Shown piece by piece: positions 16,733-25,136 of a stretch of DNA of 34,160 nt. Source of the stretch: Ciceribacter sp. T2.26MG-112.2 (lineage in GTDB: Bacteria > Pseudomonadota > Alphaproteobacteria > Rhizobiales > Rhizobiaceae). Both the position numbers and the translations under genes were made by a program. Where the stretch lies: assembly GCF_900492205.1 (NCBI RefSeq), contig NZ_UEYQ01000032.1:1-34160 (forward strand). The letters run 5' to 3'. Within the stretch, counting starts at the first letter, position 1; every line of letters starts with the position of its first letter. The notes beneath the pieces were generated by a model, which did not search any database, was not told the DNA's origin, and was given only the letters and a program-made list of their open reading frames with translations.

Positions 16733-17735
16733 CACGACCGCTCATGATCCTCATTATTTCCTGAACCGGTCTCTGGAGCCCATCAGGCAATTTCTCGATG
16801 ACCCGAAGGTGGTTGAGATTGCGGTGAACCGCCCAGGCCAAGTCTATGTTGAGCGCTTCGGCGCTGATGACATGGAGCATCATGAAATCGATGCTCTGAC
16901 GGCACGGGAGATCGAGAACATTGGCGAGCGGGTTGCCGCAGCGACAAAGCAGTTCCTCAACGCCGCTAATCCGATCCTTAGCGCAGCACTCCCGACCGGC
17001 GAACGTATCCAGGTCGTCTTGCCGCCCGCGGCACCCGACGGTGGGTCGATCACGATCCGTAAGCAGGTTGTGCAGAATTTCTCTCTGCAGGACTATCGAG
17101 ACAACGGTTCTCTCGACAAAGTCTCGGTTGCTGTCGGGGGCCTAAGCGACGTGGATCGGGAGCTGGTCGCCTATCTGCGCGCAGAGAAGATCTACGACTT
17201 CATCCATACGGCCATCACGAAGCGAGTTTCGATCCTGATCAGTGGCGGCACGTCGTCGGGAAAAACCACGTTTCTGAACGCTTGCCTCAACTCTGTAGAC
17301 GTGAATGAGCGGATCCTGACGCTTGAAGATACTCGTGAGCTATTCCCACCACAGAAGAACGCGGTCCACCTGATCGCATCCAAGGGTGGGCAAGGTACCG
17401 CAAACGTGACGATTCAGAACCTCCTTGAATCGGCACTTCGAATGCGGCCGGATCGCCTCTTTGTGGGCGAAATTCGTGGAGCTGAGGCCTTTTCATTCCT
17501 TCGCGCCATCAACACAGGCCACCCGGGCAGCATGTCGACAGTACACGCCGATACGCCGCTCGGCGCCTATGAACAGCTCGCCATGATGATGCAGCAGTCC
17601 GGCATGTCCGCCGGCTACTCCAAGCAGGATCTGATGTCCTACATCCAAATGGTCATTCCGATCGTGATCCAGCTCAGGCGGGAAGGCGGCAAGCGCGGGG
17701 TTTCCGAAATCTACTTCGCACGGGATGCATCATGA
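16713..17735 (+). CDS. virB11: VirB11-like hexameric traffic ATPase
   Basis: A 340-residue cytoplasmic ATPase. GTG at 16713 overlaps virB10 by 20 bases; an ATG at 16722 is an equally possible start three residues later. The N-terminal domain (FLDDPKVVEIAVNRPGQVYVE) is followed by a C-terminal RecA-like domain with Walker A GGTSSGKTT (about 178-186), an Asp box LTLEDTREL, Walker-B-region RMRPDRLFVGEIRG, and His box GHPGSMSTVHADT. Its stop overlaps virD4 (ATGA). It switches the machine between pilus building and substrate export. Confidence 0.95.
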   Translation: MNVMVGNTTAHDPHYFLNRSLEPIRQFLDDPKVVEIAVNRPGQVYVERFGADDMEHHEIDALTAREIENIGERVAAATKQFLNAANPILSAALPTGERIQVVLPPAAPDGGSITIRKQVVQNFSLQDYRDNGSLDKVSVAVGGLSDVDRELVAYLRAEKIYDFIHTAITKRVSILISGGTSSGKTTFLNACLNSVDVNERILTLEDTRELFPPQKNAVHLIASKGGQGTANVTIQNLLESALRMRPDRLFVGEIRGAEAFSFLRAINTGHPGSMSTVHADTPLGAYEQLAMMMQQSGMSAGYSKQDLMSYIQMVIPIVIQLRREGGKRGVSEIYFARDAS

Positions 17736-19819
17736 GTAAGGGGCTACAGGCCTTCTATCTGTTCTTCTGCCTGTTGATCGCATTTGCAGTCTGGATGCTG
17801 GCGTACGGGGCGGGGCTTCAGCTCTTCTACGGTGACGGTAGGATCCTCGAGGCGACAATCACCTCAAACCCATTCGCGCCAATTCAGCAGTTCTGGGCCT
17901 ATAGCTCCTCCCCTTCCCTTCAAAAAGTCGCGCTCGGCTCTGTAGTGCCCGCGCTGCTCGTATCAGGCCTCATTGCTTATCTTGGGCTCAAACCTACCAG
18001 CAATCCATTAGGGGATGCAGCCTTTCAGGACCTCGCAACCCTTCGGCGCGGGAAGTGGTTTGGCAAGAAAGGTCACATATTCGGCCGCATCGGGAGCAAC
18101 GTCCTCCGCGCGTATGACGATCGCCACCACCTCATTATTGGCCCGACGCGATCCGGTAAGGGCGCGGGCTACGTCATCCCCAACGCTCTCATGCATGAAG
18201 GCTCTATGATCATCACCGATCTGAAGGGCGAGGTCTACAAGGCAACCGCCGGCTATCGGAAGCGCAACGGCAGCCAGGTCTTCCTGTTCGCGCCGGGTTC
18301 CGAGACGACCAACAGCTATAATCCCTTGGATTTCGTTCGTCCAGAGCGAGGCAATCGCACGACTGACATTCAAAATATCGCCAGCATTCTTGTACCGGAA
18401 AACACCGAATCCGAGAATTCAGTTTGGCAGGCCACAGCTCAACAGGTTCTCGCCGGCGCCATCAGCTATGTTCTCGAAAGCCCCTTCTACAAAGGGCGCA
18501 GGAACCTCGGCGAGATCAACTCCTTCTTCAACAGCGGGACCGATCTGCAGGCCTTGATGAAGTACATCAAGGAGAAGGAGCCATACCTGTCGAAGTTCAC
18601 GATGGAGAGTTTCAATTCCTACCTGTCTCTCTCGGATCGGGCCGCGGCCTCGGCACTGCTTGATATCCAGAAGGCGATGAGGCCGTTCAAGAACGAACGC
18701 GTTGTGGCCGCAACGAACATGACCGACATGGACCTTCGATCCATGAAGCGTCGCCCCATCACAATCTACCTTGCCCCGAACATCACCGACATCACGCTTC
18801 TTAGGCCGCTGCTGACGCTATTCGTTCAACAGGTGATGGACATACTCACACTTGACCATGATCCCAACTCCGTGCCGGTCTATTTTCTGCTGGATGAGTT
18901 TCGCCAGCTGAAGCGCATGGACGAGATCATGACGAAGCTGCCCTATGTGGCCGGCTATAAGATCAAGCTCGCCTTCATCATCCAGGACCTGAAGAACCTG
19001 GATGAGATCTATGGTGAGACGTCCCGACATTCGCTCCTTGGCAACTGCGGCTATCAGCTCATCCTTGGTGCCAATGATCAGGCCACGGCAGAGTATGCTT
19101 CCCGCGCGCTTGGCAAGAGAACCATCCGATATCAGTCTGAATCGCGCACTATCGAGCTTATGGGCCTCCCGCGCCGAACAAAGGTCGAGCAAATTCGCGA
19201 TCGGGACCTGATGATGCCGCAGGAAGTGCGCCAGATGCCCGAGAACAAGATGATCTTGCTGGTGGAGGGGCAGCGGCCAATCTTTGGAGAGAAGCTGCGC
19301 TTCTTTAAGACGCAGCCCTTCAAGGAGGCGGAGGCCTATTCTCAGACGCACATACCGACCGTTCCAACTGTCGATTACCTACCACCTAAACCTGTTCCAG
19401 CGACCACGCCAGCATATGCCAACGCAGGCCAGGAGCAGGCTGAACAAGCGGAAGCGATAAAGCCTGCGTCTGAGGCGAAAGCGGAGGAGCCGCGGGCGCC
19501 TGTCCAGGAGGAGGCTCCGCAAGAGCCAGCGCCCTCCACCTCGCCCGCTCGCGTTGTGAATCCCTCCGCCTTGGCCAGTAAGAAGGTCAGCGCCGGGGGC
19601 ACTCCGGAACCTGCAAAGGCAGCTGTGCCCGCTCCCGAAAAGCGCACAACACCTGTCTCAGAGAACGACATCGAAAAAGCGCACAATGATCGGGTTAGTC
19701 GCCTTAGGGAGGTCGTTGAACGGGAAGCGGAAGGCAAATCACCTCGCAAGAGGAAGAGCTTGGAAGAGCTATTCGCAGCGACCGTTCCTGATCCAATCAT
19801 GGAACAGGCCGGTCGCTAA
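17732..19819 (+). CDS. virD4: VirD4-like type IV coupling protein
   Basis: A 695-residue inner-membrane ATPase that brings the relaxosome and protein substrates to the VirB channel. Two N-terminal helices (about 8-30 and 62-82) anchor the protein. Walker A GPTRSGKGAGYV lies at about 137-148 and Walker B VYFLLDEFRQL at about 383-393. The last 140 residues form a Pro/Ala/Glu-rich extension ending in a basic segment (KSPRKRKSLEELF), beyond the conserved family core. That extension may be specific to its substrates. It is the last gene of the virB operon and converges on the relaxase operon. Confidence 0.94.
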   Translation: MSKGLQAFYLFFCLLIAFAVWMLAYGAGLQLFYGDGRILEATITSNPFAPIQQFWAYSSSPSLQKVALGSVVPALLVSGLIAYLGLKPTSNPLGDAAFQDLATLRRGKWFGKKGHIFGRIGSNVLRAYDDRHHLIIGPTRSGKGAGYVIPNALMHEGSMIITDLKGEVYKATAGYRKRNGSQVFLFAPGSETTNSYNPLDFVRPERGNRTTDIQNIASILVPENTESENSVWQATAQQVLAGAISYVLESPFYKGRRNLGEINSFFNSGTDLQALMKYIKEKEPYLSKFTMESFNSYLSLSDRAAASALLDIQKAMRPFKNERVVAATNMTDMDLRSMKRRPITIYLAPNITDITLLRPLLTLFVQQVMDILTLDHDPNSVPVYFLLDEFRQLKRMDEIMTKLPYVAGYKIKLAFIIQDLKNLDEIYGETSRHSLLGNCGYQLILGANDQATAEYASRALGKRTIRYQSESRTIELMGLPRRTKVEQIRDRDLMMPQEVRQMPENKMILLVEGQRPIFGEKLRFFKTQPFKEAEAYSQTHIPTVPTVDYLPPKPVPATTPAYANAGQEQAEQAEAIKPASEAKAEEPRAPVQEEAPQEPAPSTSPARVVNPSALASKKVSAGGTPEPAKAAVPAPEKRTTPVSENDIEKAHNDRVSRLREVVEREAEGKSPRKRKSLEELFAATVPDPIMEQAGR

Positions 19820-19826
19820 TTCAGGT

Positions 19827-20039
19827 TCAGAAGGGCCAGAAGCTCGACGCGTACTGACCCGCCTCTGTTAGCCAAGCCATAGAAGCATGATACCAGCCGA
19901 TCACGGTCCCGTAGACCTTGATCAGGATCGCGAGGATCCCAACGCAGACCATGCCCCACACCATCATCTTGCCGACGATATCGGCAGACTTGGGGTCGTT
20001 TACTTCCACCAGGTAGGTGTTCTGATTACCGTCCTGCAT
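19827..20039 (-). CDS. small membrane protein downstream of the relaxase
   Basis: A 70-residue protein with one strong transmembrane helix (MMVWGMVCVGILAILIKVYGTVIGW, about 25-49), a polar N-terminus (NTYLVEVNDPKSADIVGK) and an aromatic C-terminus. It starts 5 bases after the relaxase stop, so it is probably translated by re-initiation in the same transcript. I do not recognise a family. Co-expression with the relaxase suggests a membrane role in conjugation, for example docking or exclusion. Confidence 0.6.
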   Translation of the reverse strand: MQDGNQNTYLVEVNDPKSADIVGKMMVWGMVCVGILAILIKVYGTVIGWYHASMAWLTEAGQYASSFWPF

Positions 20040-20044
20040 GACAC

Positions 20045-22522
20045 TTAGCGATCACGGTCGTCCCGATTACGCTCCCTCTGTTCAACCTGTTCACGCTCCA
20101 ACTCCTCGAGACGAGGAATGTGCTGTTGCGCGGGATCAGTCCGAGTGGTCTCGCCACCCCGCTGGGCCGCTTCCCTGTCTCTGTTTACACGATCTTGCTG
20201 CCTCTGAGTAGCGTCCACCGTCTCAGCGAGCTGGTAAGCCTCACGCTCCGCTTGCCCGATCGGACGTTCCTCTTCCAGATCCACCCTGAGATCGCGTTGG
20301 CGATCGTCGGCAGTATCCGCAGTTATCGGCTGCTTGTTTGACTTGTTTTCGTCCCCACGCTCTTCATTGCGTTCAATGGTCTCGATCTCCGCGCGCAGTT
20401 CCGGATCCTCGTTGGCAACATCCCGGAGATAGCCGTTTCCGGAAGCGGCGAGTTGAGCTGCATGATGAAGCGAAGCCTCAAGGCCCTTCTCATACTGCTC
20501 CCGGTTTTCGTCTCCGAGCTCGCCGGCTTCGATATGGGCGAGGCCGGAGCGATAGTGTTCCACATTTGCCATCGCATCGTGACCAGCCTCAACGACAGCC
20601 TCTCCATGCTTGGCAACAGCCGCCTCCCACTGGAGGTTAGCATTCGTCTGCTCTTGCACCTCAGATGCCGTTCTTTCCGGCGCGGCACCACCCTCGCTGG
20701 AGACGTCGCCAGCAGCGTTCCGTCCATCCTGCTCATCAAGCCCACGCTCCTTCATTTCGAGCATCTGCCTGCGCAGATCGACGATCTCGCGAGCGAGGGA
20801 GGAAACCTCTTCGAAGCCTGACCGGTCCTCTGGACCAGCGCTGCGCTGAAGGTTGAATAGAGCCGTTTCGACCGTCTTTTCGTACGCTTCGAACTCTGGG
20901 CGTGTCTGCTCGCGCATGTCCTTTGCCTCCGACAACATGTCTCTGATTGCTACCATATCGGAGCGGTAATCACCGCCGAAATCTGCATGAATGACTGCAC
21001 CAGCAGGCGATTGATCCGTTTGGGCAAGGCTGTTTTCCAGATAGGAGCGATGTTGAGCGGCGTAGGCCGCAACCACTGTGTCGCCGGCGTTGACTGCGAT
21101 CTTCTGCCAGGTCTCCTGCGCTTTTAGGATGTACTGGCGGCTTCTCTGGCTCGTCGCCACCACGCGCCGACCAGCTCGCTTTGCGTCATATCGCGCCTGC
21201 GCCGGATCGCTGGTGCCTACATGCTCGGTTCGACCGTCATGCTTGACGGCGCGAACCTGATTTCGCGTAAAGCCTGGCGGCGTGGCAAACTCTCGCCGAT
21301 CGGTCATTTCCATATTGATGCCGTGGTCACGCGCCTTCTCGGCCATGACCTCACGCCACTGCCGGAAGGTGGCCGGAGTCGTCTCGATCCGGTCGCCCGA
21401 TTCCGAACGCATGGTAACGATGGCATGGGCATGAACATGCGGCCGCTTGCCCCCCTCCCCTGCTTCTTTCGGATCGTTCTCCGGATCGTGCATGGCGAAT
21501 ACGTACCGATGGCCCGCAAACTGCTCAGCCAGGAAGTCACGAACAGCTCCTTCGAACGCGACAGCATCCGTGCCGGCACGCGCCGACATGATCACATGCA
21601 TCACGTCACGGCTCTTGCGGCTGTGCAGCTCATCCCGCCATTCCCTTTGCACCAGGTCGCCCGCAGCCTTGTCATCGGCAATCAAACGTCCCTGATCGTC
21701 TCGAACGTCGTTCCGCTGCGCGATCAGGTCTCGCAACTTGGCAGCGCCATATTCCACGCCATTGCCATAGCCTGTGAACGAGAAAGCTGCGGGGGCCTCT
21801 TTCGCAACGGCGCTGGCGTTGAAACGCTCCTGAACGATGGCGGCCGCCTTCGCGTCAGCCGTCAGCCGCTCGCCCTGCCGGCTGCGCAACACAACATGGC
21901 CCTCGACCTTCAGCGATCCATCGTTTCGGATTTCGACAGAGTAAGCGTAGCGTCGATCACCAAAGCCACTGCTGAGAATGTCCCGCACCTGCTCATGCGG
22001 GTTTGAGCCGTCGGAAACGCTCACCTCGACGCTAAACGCGCCGATATCGCGGCTCTCGGTCCTGTTCTGGAAAAGGTGATCCCAATCGCCACGGAGACGC
22101 GCCAGCTCCTCACGGCCACGCAACGTCTCGCCGTTCTCGTTCTCAACCTTCAGCTCCCCGCCTCTGGAAACATAGTTGAGCATCGAGCCGACGCGGGCGC
22201 CACCACCGTAGGAAGCCAGTTTGACAACTGCTGGCTGGCTCCCTTTGGCAACGCTCGCAAGACGAACATCCATTGATCGCATAGCACCCGAACCGGCAAC
22301 CATCGACCTCGAAGGGGATGACACGTTGAATGCCGAAGTCCTCACCCCTCCCCTAGATCCCGACCCGCCTTTAGACATCCCAACCTGGTGCTGCAGATTC
22401 TTCAGTCTCTTCTCAAGCTCTTCCTCGACAGCGCTCCCACGGCCGCCGAGCGTCATTTCGTGCAAAAGCGCCGCGCGCCTTTGCTCCCATTCGCTTGTGA
22501 AAGTGCCGAAAAAGAACTCCAC
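20045..22522 (-). CDS. conjugative relaxase, MOBP-type (VirD2/TraI-like nuclease domain)
   Basis: An 825-residue DNA-nicking transferase that cuts oriT and pilots the strand through VirD4. The nuclease domain begins after a 75-residue lead and contains a probable catalytic Tyr117 in SMLNYVSRGG (motif I) and the metal-binding triad His362, His364, His366 in RPHVHAHAIV (motif III). A helical acidic region follows (about 480-800). The last 20 residues are Arg-rich (VEQRERNRDDRDR), as in other VirB/D4 substrates. The GTG start at 22522 lies 3 bases after the upstream accessory gene. A TATCCTG|C sequence near 23020 is the expected substrate of this family. Confidence 0.9.
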   Translation of the reverse strand: MEFFFGTFTSEWEQRRAALLHEMTLGGRGSAVEEELEKRLKNLQHQVGMSKGGSGSRGGVRTSAFNVSSPSRSMVAGSGAMRSMDVRLASVAKGSQPAVVKLASYGGGARVGSMLNYVSRGGELKVENENGETLRGREELARLRGDWDHLFQNRTESRDIGAFSVEVSVSDGSNPHEQVRDILSSGFGDRRYAYSVEIRNDGSLKVEGHVVLRSRQGERLTADAKAAAIVQERFNASAVAKEAPAAFSFTGYGNGVEYGAAKLRDLIAQRNDVRDDQGRLIADDKAAGDLVQREWRDELHSRKSRDVMHVIMSARAGTDAVAFEGAVRDFLAEQFAGHRYVFAMHDPENDPKEAGEGGKRPHVHAHAIVTMRSESGDRIETTPATFRQWREVMAEKARDHGINMEMTDRREFATPPGFTRNQVRAVKHDGRTEHVGTSDPAQARYDAKRAGRRVVATSQRSRQYILKAQETWQKIAVNAGDTVVAAYAAQHRSYLENSLAQTDQSPAGAVIHADFGGDYRSDMVAIRDMLSEAKDMREQTRPEFEAYEKTVETALFNLQRSAGPEDRSGFEEVSSLAREIVDLRRQMLEMKERGLDEQDGRNAAGDVSSEGGAAPERTASEVQEQTNANLQWEAAVAKHGEAVVEAGHDAMANVEHYRSGLAHIEAGELGDENREQYEKGLEASLHHAAQLAASGNGYLRDVANEDPELRAEIETIERNEERGDENKSNKQPITADTADDRQRDLRVDLEEERPIGQAEREAYQLAETVDATQRQQDRVNRDREAAQRGGETTRTDPAQQHIPRLEELEREQVEQRERNRDDRDR

Positions 22523-22525
22523 GGC

Positions 22526-22927
22526 CTACACCTCGCCTCGTCGCTCATGCCCGGCACGGCGCGAAAGGGTCCGCAGCTCACTCATTACGGCCGCCTGAAT
22601 CCGCTGGACGTTGCCAAGGTTGATGTCCAGTTCTGAGGGATGGACACCCTTTCCTGCATTCAGGGAGCGGGCGACCTGATTCAAATTGATGCCGATCATC
22701 CGCATGTCTTCGAGCAACGCGGCCATGATCAACCTGTCTTCCGCAGTCAGAATAGGTCGAACGCCAGCACCCTCGAGGAGCAGCGAACGGAAAAAAGCAG
22801 ACACACTCATACCGGCCGACTTGGCCGCTTCCTCGATGGCCGAATACTCTGCATCGCTGACGCGCACGTTGATTAGACGCCCCTTGCGTTGCTTGGCTGT
22901 CGGCACTTCGATTGCGTCCTCACTCAT
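22526..22927 (-). CDS. MobC/NikA-like relaxosome accessory protein
   Basis: A 133-residue DNA-binding protein. The N-terminal half is a ribbon-helix-helix (RLINVRVSDAEYSAIEEAAKSAGMSVSAFFRSLLLEG, about 17-50). The C-terminal half has the MobC-type segment LIMAALLEDMRMIGINLNQVARSLN. Proteins of this type (TraJ of RP4, NikA of R64, MobC) bind an inverted repeat next to nic and load the relaxase. ATG at 22927 is preferred over the adjacent TTG at 22930. The predicted oriT lies directly upstream, and the relaxase gene follows in the same operon. Confidence 0.88.
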   Translation of the reverse strand: MSEDAIEVPTAKQRKGRLINVRVSDAEYSAIEEAAKSAGMSVSAFFRSLLLEGAGVRPILTAEDRLIMAALLEDMRMIGINLNQVARSLNAGKGVHPSELDINLGNVQRIQAAVMSELRTLSRRAGHERRGEV

Positions 22928-22963
22928 CAATCAACTAGACCTTCCCGGAGCTTTGCGACCCTC

Positions 22964-23030
22964 ATCGTGGGCTTGTCCCACGATCGCAATGCAAAATGTA
23001 AAACATTTTTGCGTATCCTGCCACTCTTAA
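22964..23030 (+). other. predicted origin of transfer (oriT) with nic at 23020/23021
   Basis: The sequence gTATCCTG|CC at 23013-23022 matches the nick consensus of the RP4/Ti (MOBP) class. It lies exactly 8 bases after an inverted repeat (gcaaaatgt at 22991-22999 and acatttttgc at 23003-23012, with one bulged T); in RP4 the accessory protein binds such an arm 8 bp from nic. A second perfect stem (atcgtggg/cccacgat, 22964-22984) precedes it. Location beside the MobC-like and relaxase genes supports the call. If the + strand is cut here, the 5' end at 23021 leads rightward and the relaxase/virB genes enter last. Confidence 0.78.
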
Positions 23031-23275
23031 CCTAAAGCACTACCCCATAATTTCGACCAAATTCCACCTCTTGATTGGCTCCGCTTCGATTCGCACTTTT
23101 TCCGTTGGAACCCTCACCAGGGTTCACCGCCAAAACCGCTCTCGAAGGCCTTTGTCTGTCCCTCGTACTCAGGCGAAAGGGACGCTTCGCTCTTCGCCCT
23201 TGCGCCCTCCGTGCGAGCGCCAAAGACGGCCTCACGCGGCTCCGGGGTTCACCACTCGACCCAGACAGTTGTAAA

Positions 23276-23302
23276 AGCCACACGACCAACTCGTGTGGTT
23301 TT
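23276..23302. terminator. bidirectional terminator-like hairpin upstream of virC1-like gene
   Basis: Perfect 8-bp arms ccacacga (23278-23285) and tcgtgtgg (23291-23298) around CCAAC, followed by TTTT and preceded by AAAA, so it could end transcripts in either direction. There is no gene upstream on the + strand to terminate, so it may isolate the oriT from neighbouring transcription or form a structure in the transferred single strand. Confidence 0.5.
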
Positions 23303-23476
23303 ATTGATGTCCAGTAGCGTGCGATCACACGCACGTTTTGATCTTAACCTGCGCGTTGCCACATGGTAGGTTCCCTTCGATGTGAAGATCTTAACAACGA
23401 TACTTATGTTCCGATCGAACACACGTCAGACCGCTAGGGGACGGGGTGAAGTCTCAGACAGGAAGTGGATCGTGAA

Positions 23477-24181
23477 ATGGCAATTTGCATGTCGCTGGTA
23501 AGCGGCAAGGGCGGCGCGGGGAAGACGACCGCCGTAATCCTGATCGCCGGGGAATATGCGCTTCAAGGTAAGCAAGTGCTTTTGGTTGATGCAGACGGAC
23601 GACAAAACCTGAATGAGTGGTGGTCCCGTTCAGAGGCGAAGGACAACAGGCCAGACGGCATTGAGCTTCGAACGGCAGTAACTAACGCATCACTTCAGCA
23701 TATTCTGGAGAACGAAACCGCCGGGTTTGACGTGGTGTTAATAGACTCCCCCGGGCAAGACACCGTGCTACGGGACACGATCATCGCCGGTTCGGACATC
23801 GTTATGACCCCGATCCAGCCAAACCAAGACGAGATCCTTGCTGCCGGCCAGGCAGCAATGGACGTGGCTGACACCTGCGATCGTACCGGGCGAAACATTC
23901 CACATCTCAACTTCAGAACCCGGATCACTCTCCCCGGCCGCTCACTGGAAGCTTACCGCCTGATCCGCCCCTTCATCGCAAACCTGCAAGAGCAGGGATA
24001 TGATTCACACCTCCTTGATACCGAGCTGTATGAGCGAAACCCCTATCGGGACATCAGACTGGGATATGGGACACTGCAAATGCTTGAGCTCAGCGACTCG
24101 GTCAGAAAGGCCCGGAGTGAGGTTATGGGCATGATGCAAGAAATTGAACGTTTTGTAACAACCGAGGAAAAGAGGGCGTAA
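23477..24181 (+). CDS. virC1: VirC1-like ParA-family ATPase
   Basis: A 234-residue (238 if the GTG at 23465 is used) ParA/MinD ATPase. It has a deviant Walker A, SGKGGAGKTT, right after the start, LLVDADGRQNLNEWW, and a switch-II-like VLIDSPGQDT. Length and the absence of an N-terminal helix-turn-helix set it apart from the plasmid's RepA at 28384. VirC1 of Ti plasmids brings the conjugation intermediate to the cell pole and stimulates T-strand formation. The role here is supported by the next gene resembling VirC2 and by the oriT lying only 450 bases upstream. Confidence 0.82.
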   Translation: MAICMSLVSGKGGAGKTTAVILIAGEYALQGKQVLLVDADGRQNLNEWWSRSEAKDNRPDGIELRTAVTNASLQHILENETAGFDVVLIDSPGQDTVLRDTIIAGSDIVMTPIQPNQDEILAAGQAAMDVADTCDRTGRNIPHLNFRTRITLPGRSLEAYRLIRPFIANLQEQGYDSHLLDTELYERNPYRDIRLGYGTLQMLELSDSVRKARSEVMGMMQEIERFVTTEEKRA

Positions 24182-24182
24182 G

Positions 24183-24629
24183 ATGGCTAAAGGGACTTCC
24201 AGTATATCTGATTTTCCCGTTGCACCGCGACGGTCACGGGGGAATGTGCCCAATTCAATGTCGCAGCCGGCTATAGACAACGAAGCAGAAAACTTGGTGG
24301 CCAGCGATCATCCAGACCAGGTTGCTATCGAAGAAGCTCCCGCGAAGGTCCCTGACGTTCAAGTGCCACAACGGTCGAGCTTGATTCTGCCATCACCGGA
24401 GGCTCGCCGGGAGAGAGCGACGAGCAGATCGTTAGAGCGTGAGGCATCCAGAATACGACTGCAGGAGCTGAAGCAGAATAAAGCGCGGGAGAGCAAACAC
24501 TTCGTCAACTGCCCCCTTGATTACGATACTAAGAAACGTCTGGAGCGAGCAGCCTCTGAAAACGACTTGAAAATGACGGTGATCGTCAAGGCCGCGATCG
24601 ACCAGTTTCTGAAGGATAATGGCTATTGA
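24183..24629 (+). CDS. virC2: VirC2-like ribbon-helix-helix protein
   Basis: A 148-residue protein starting 1 base after the virC1-like stop. The N-terminal 60 residues are low-complexity and probably disordered. Basic region SPEARRERATSRSLEREASRIRLQELKQNKARESK (two halves, about 70-105) leads into a ribbon-helix-helix fold, HFVNCPLDYDTKKRLERAASENDLKMTVIVKAAIDQFLK (about 106-145). VirC2 of Ti plasmids has the same plan and binds DNA near the transfer border or oriT together with VirC1. The assignment rests on architecture and context, not on strong sequence identity. Confidence 0.72.
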   Translation: MAKGTSSISDFPVAPRRSRGNVPNSMSQPAIDNEAENLVASDHPDQVAIEEAPAKVPDVQVPQRSSLILPSPEARRERATSRSLEREASRIRLQELKQNKARESKHFVNCPLDYDTKKRLERAASENDLKMTVIVKAAIDQFLKDNGY

Positions 24630-25048
24630 TCCTCGACCTTCGATTCCTGGGTGGGGTGGCGCTAGGCGCAACCCTTGGATTTTTGATCGACCCTGAAGCG
24701 ACGGAGAAGGTCGGGATCGATATTCGCGCCATAAAGAGAACTTTACTCAGTGTCGGCGCCGCTCCACCGGAGCCTTTCAAGCAAACCGACTGGCCAACGG
24801 ACGATCGCGCCAAACGCGAGCTGTTCCGGTTTGCAATGTGGGACTTCGAGGAACACGGACCGAAGTCTGAGATCCGGATCACAAGATGCATCAGCATCGA
24901 CCAGTTCTCCCTAGCTTGCGAAATGCGCGTGAGGTTGAGTTGGGTCAGCGAGGAAAGGATCCTCGAAGGCATTTTTCAACCCAATGCCCGAAGCTGGAAT
25001 CTGATTGCTGCGAAGGCGGTGAACAGGAGTGCTCGCAGTCAAACTTGA
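24626..25048 (+). CDS. hypothetical protein coupled to virC2-like gene
   Basis: A 140-residue protein whose TTG start overlaps the virC2-like stop (TTGA), with AAGGA nine bases upstream. The overlap and frame integrity support a real gene despite the rare start. The N-terminus is hydrophobic (FLGGVALGATLGFLI, about 7-21), a possible membrane anchor. The remainder is soluble and mixed (FRFAMWDFEEHGPKSEIRITRC, WVSEERILEGIF). I do not recognise the family. Operon position suggests a relaxosome or transfer accessory. Confidence 0.6.
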   Translation: MILDLRFLGGVALGATLGFLIDPEATEKVGIDIRAIKRTLLSVGAAPPEPFKQTDWPTDDRAKRELFRFAMWDFEEHGPKSEIRITRCISIDQFSLACEMRVRLSWVSEERILEGIFQPNARSWNLIAAKAVNRSARSQT

Positions 25049-25136
25049 CTCGAGGCACAACGCGCCTCTGAGTTGCGCATTTCGATCCCAAGAGAGCAAT
25101 GTTACAGATCATTCCCCCCAATATTGTTAGGTTTGT

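Larger units (their letters stand above)
22931..23464. other. oriT-containing divergent intergenic region
   Basis: A 534-base gene-free region between the leftward relaxase operon and the rightward virC operon. It holds a perfect hairpin at 22964-22984, an inverted repeat at 22991-23012, a nick-like sequence at 23014-23021, a 7-bp hairpin gaaccct/agggttc (23108-23125), a bidirectional terminator-like stem at 23278-23298, and a 6-bp stem at 23318-23335 followed by TTTT. The part between 23130 and 23270 has CGCTTCG/GCGAGCG-rich sequence without a credible gene. Confidence 0.65.

Noticed and set aside
21221..22006. 261-codon open frame on the + strand
   Set aside because: It lies completely antisense to the relaxase nuclease domain and has no recognisable motif; GC-rich codon bias produces such shadow frames.
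23032..23334. 100-codon minus-strand frame in the oriT region
   Set aside because: Basic low-complexity translation spanning several palindromes and the nick region; no ribosome site, and better explained as non-coding transfer DNA.
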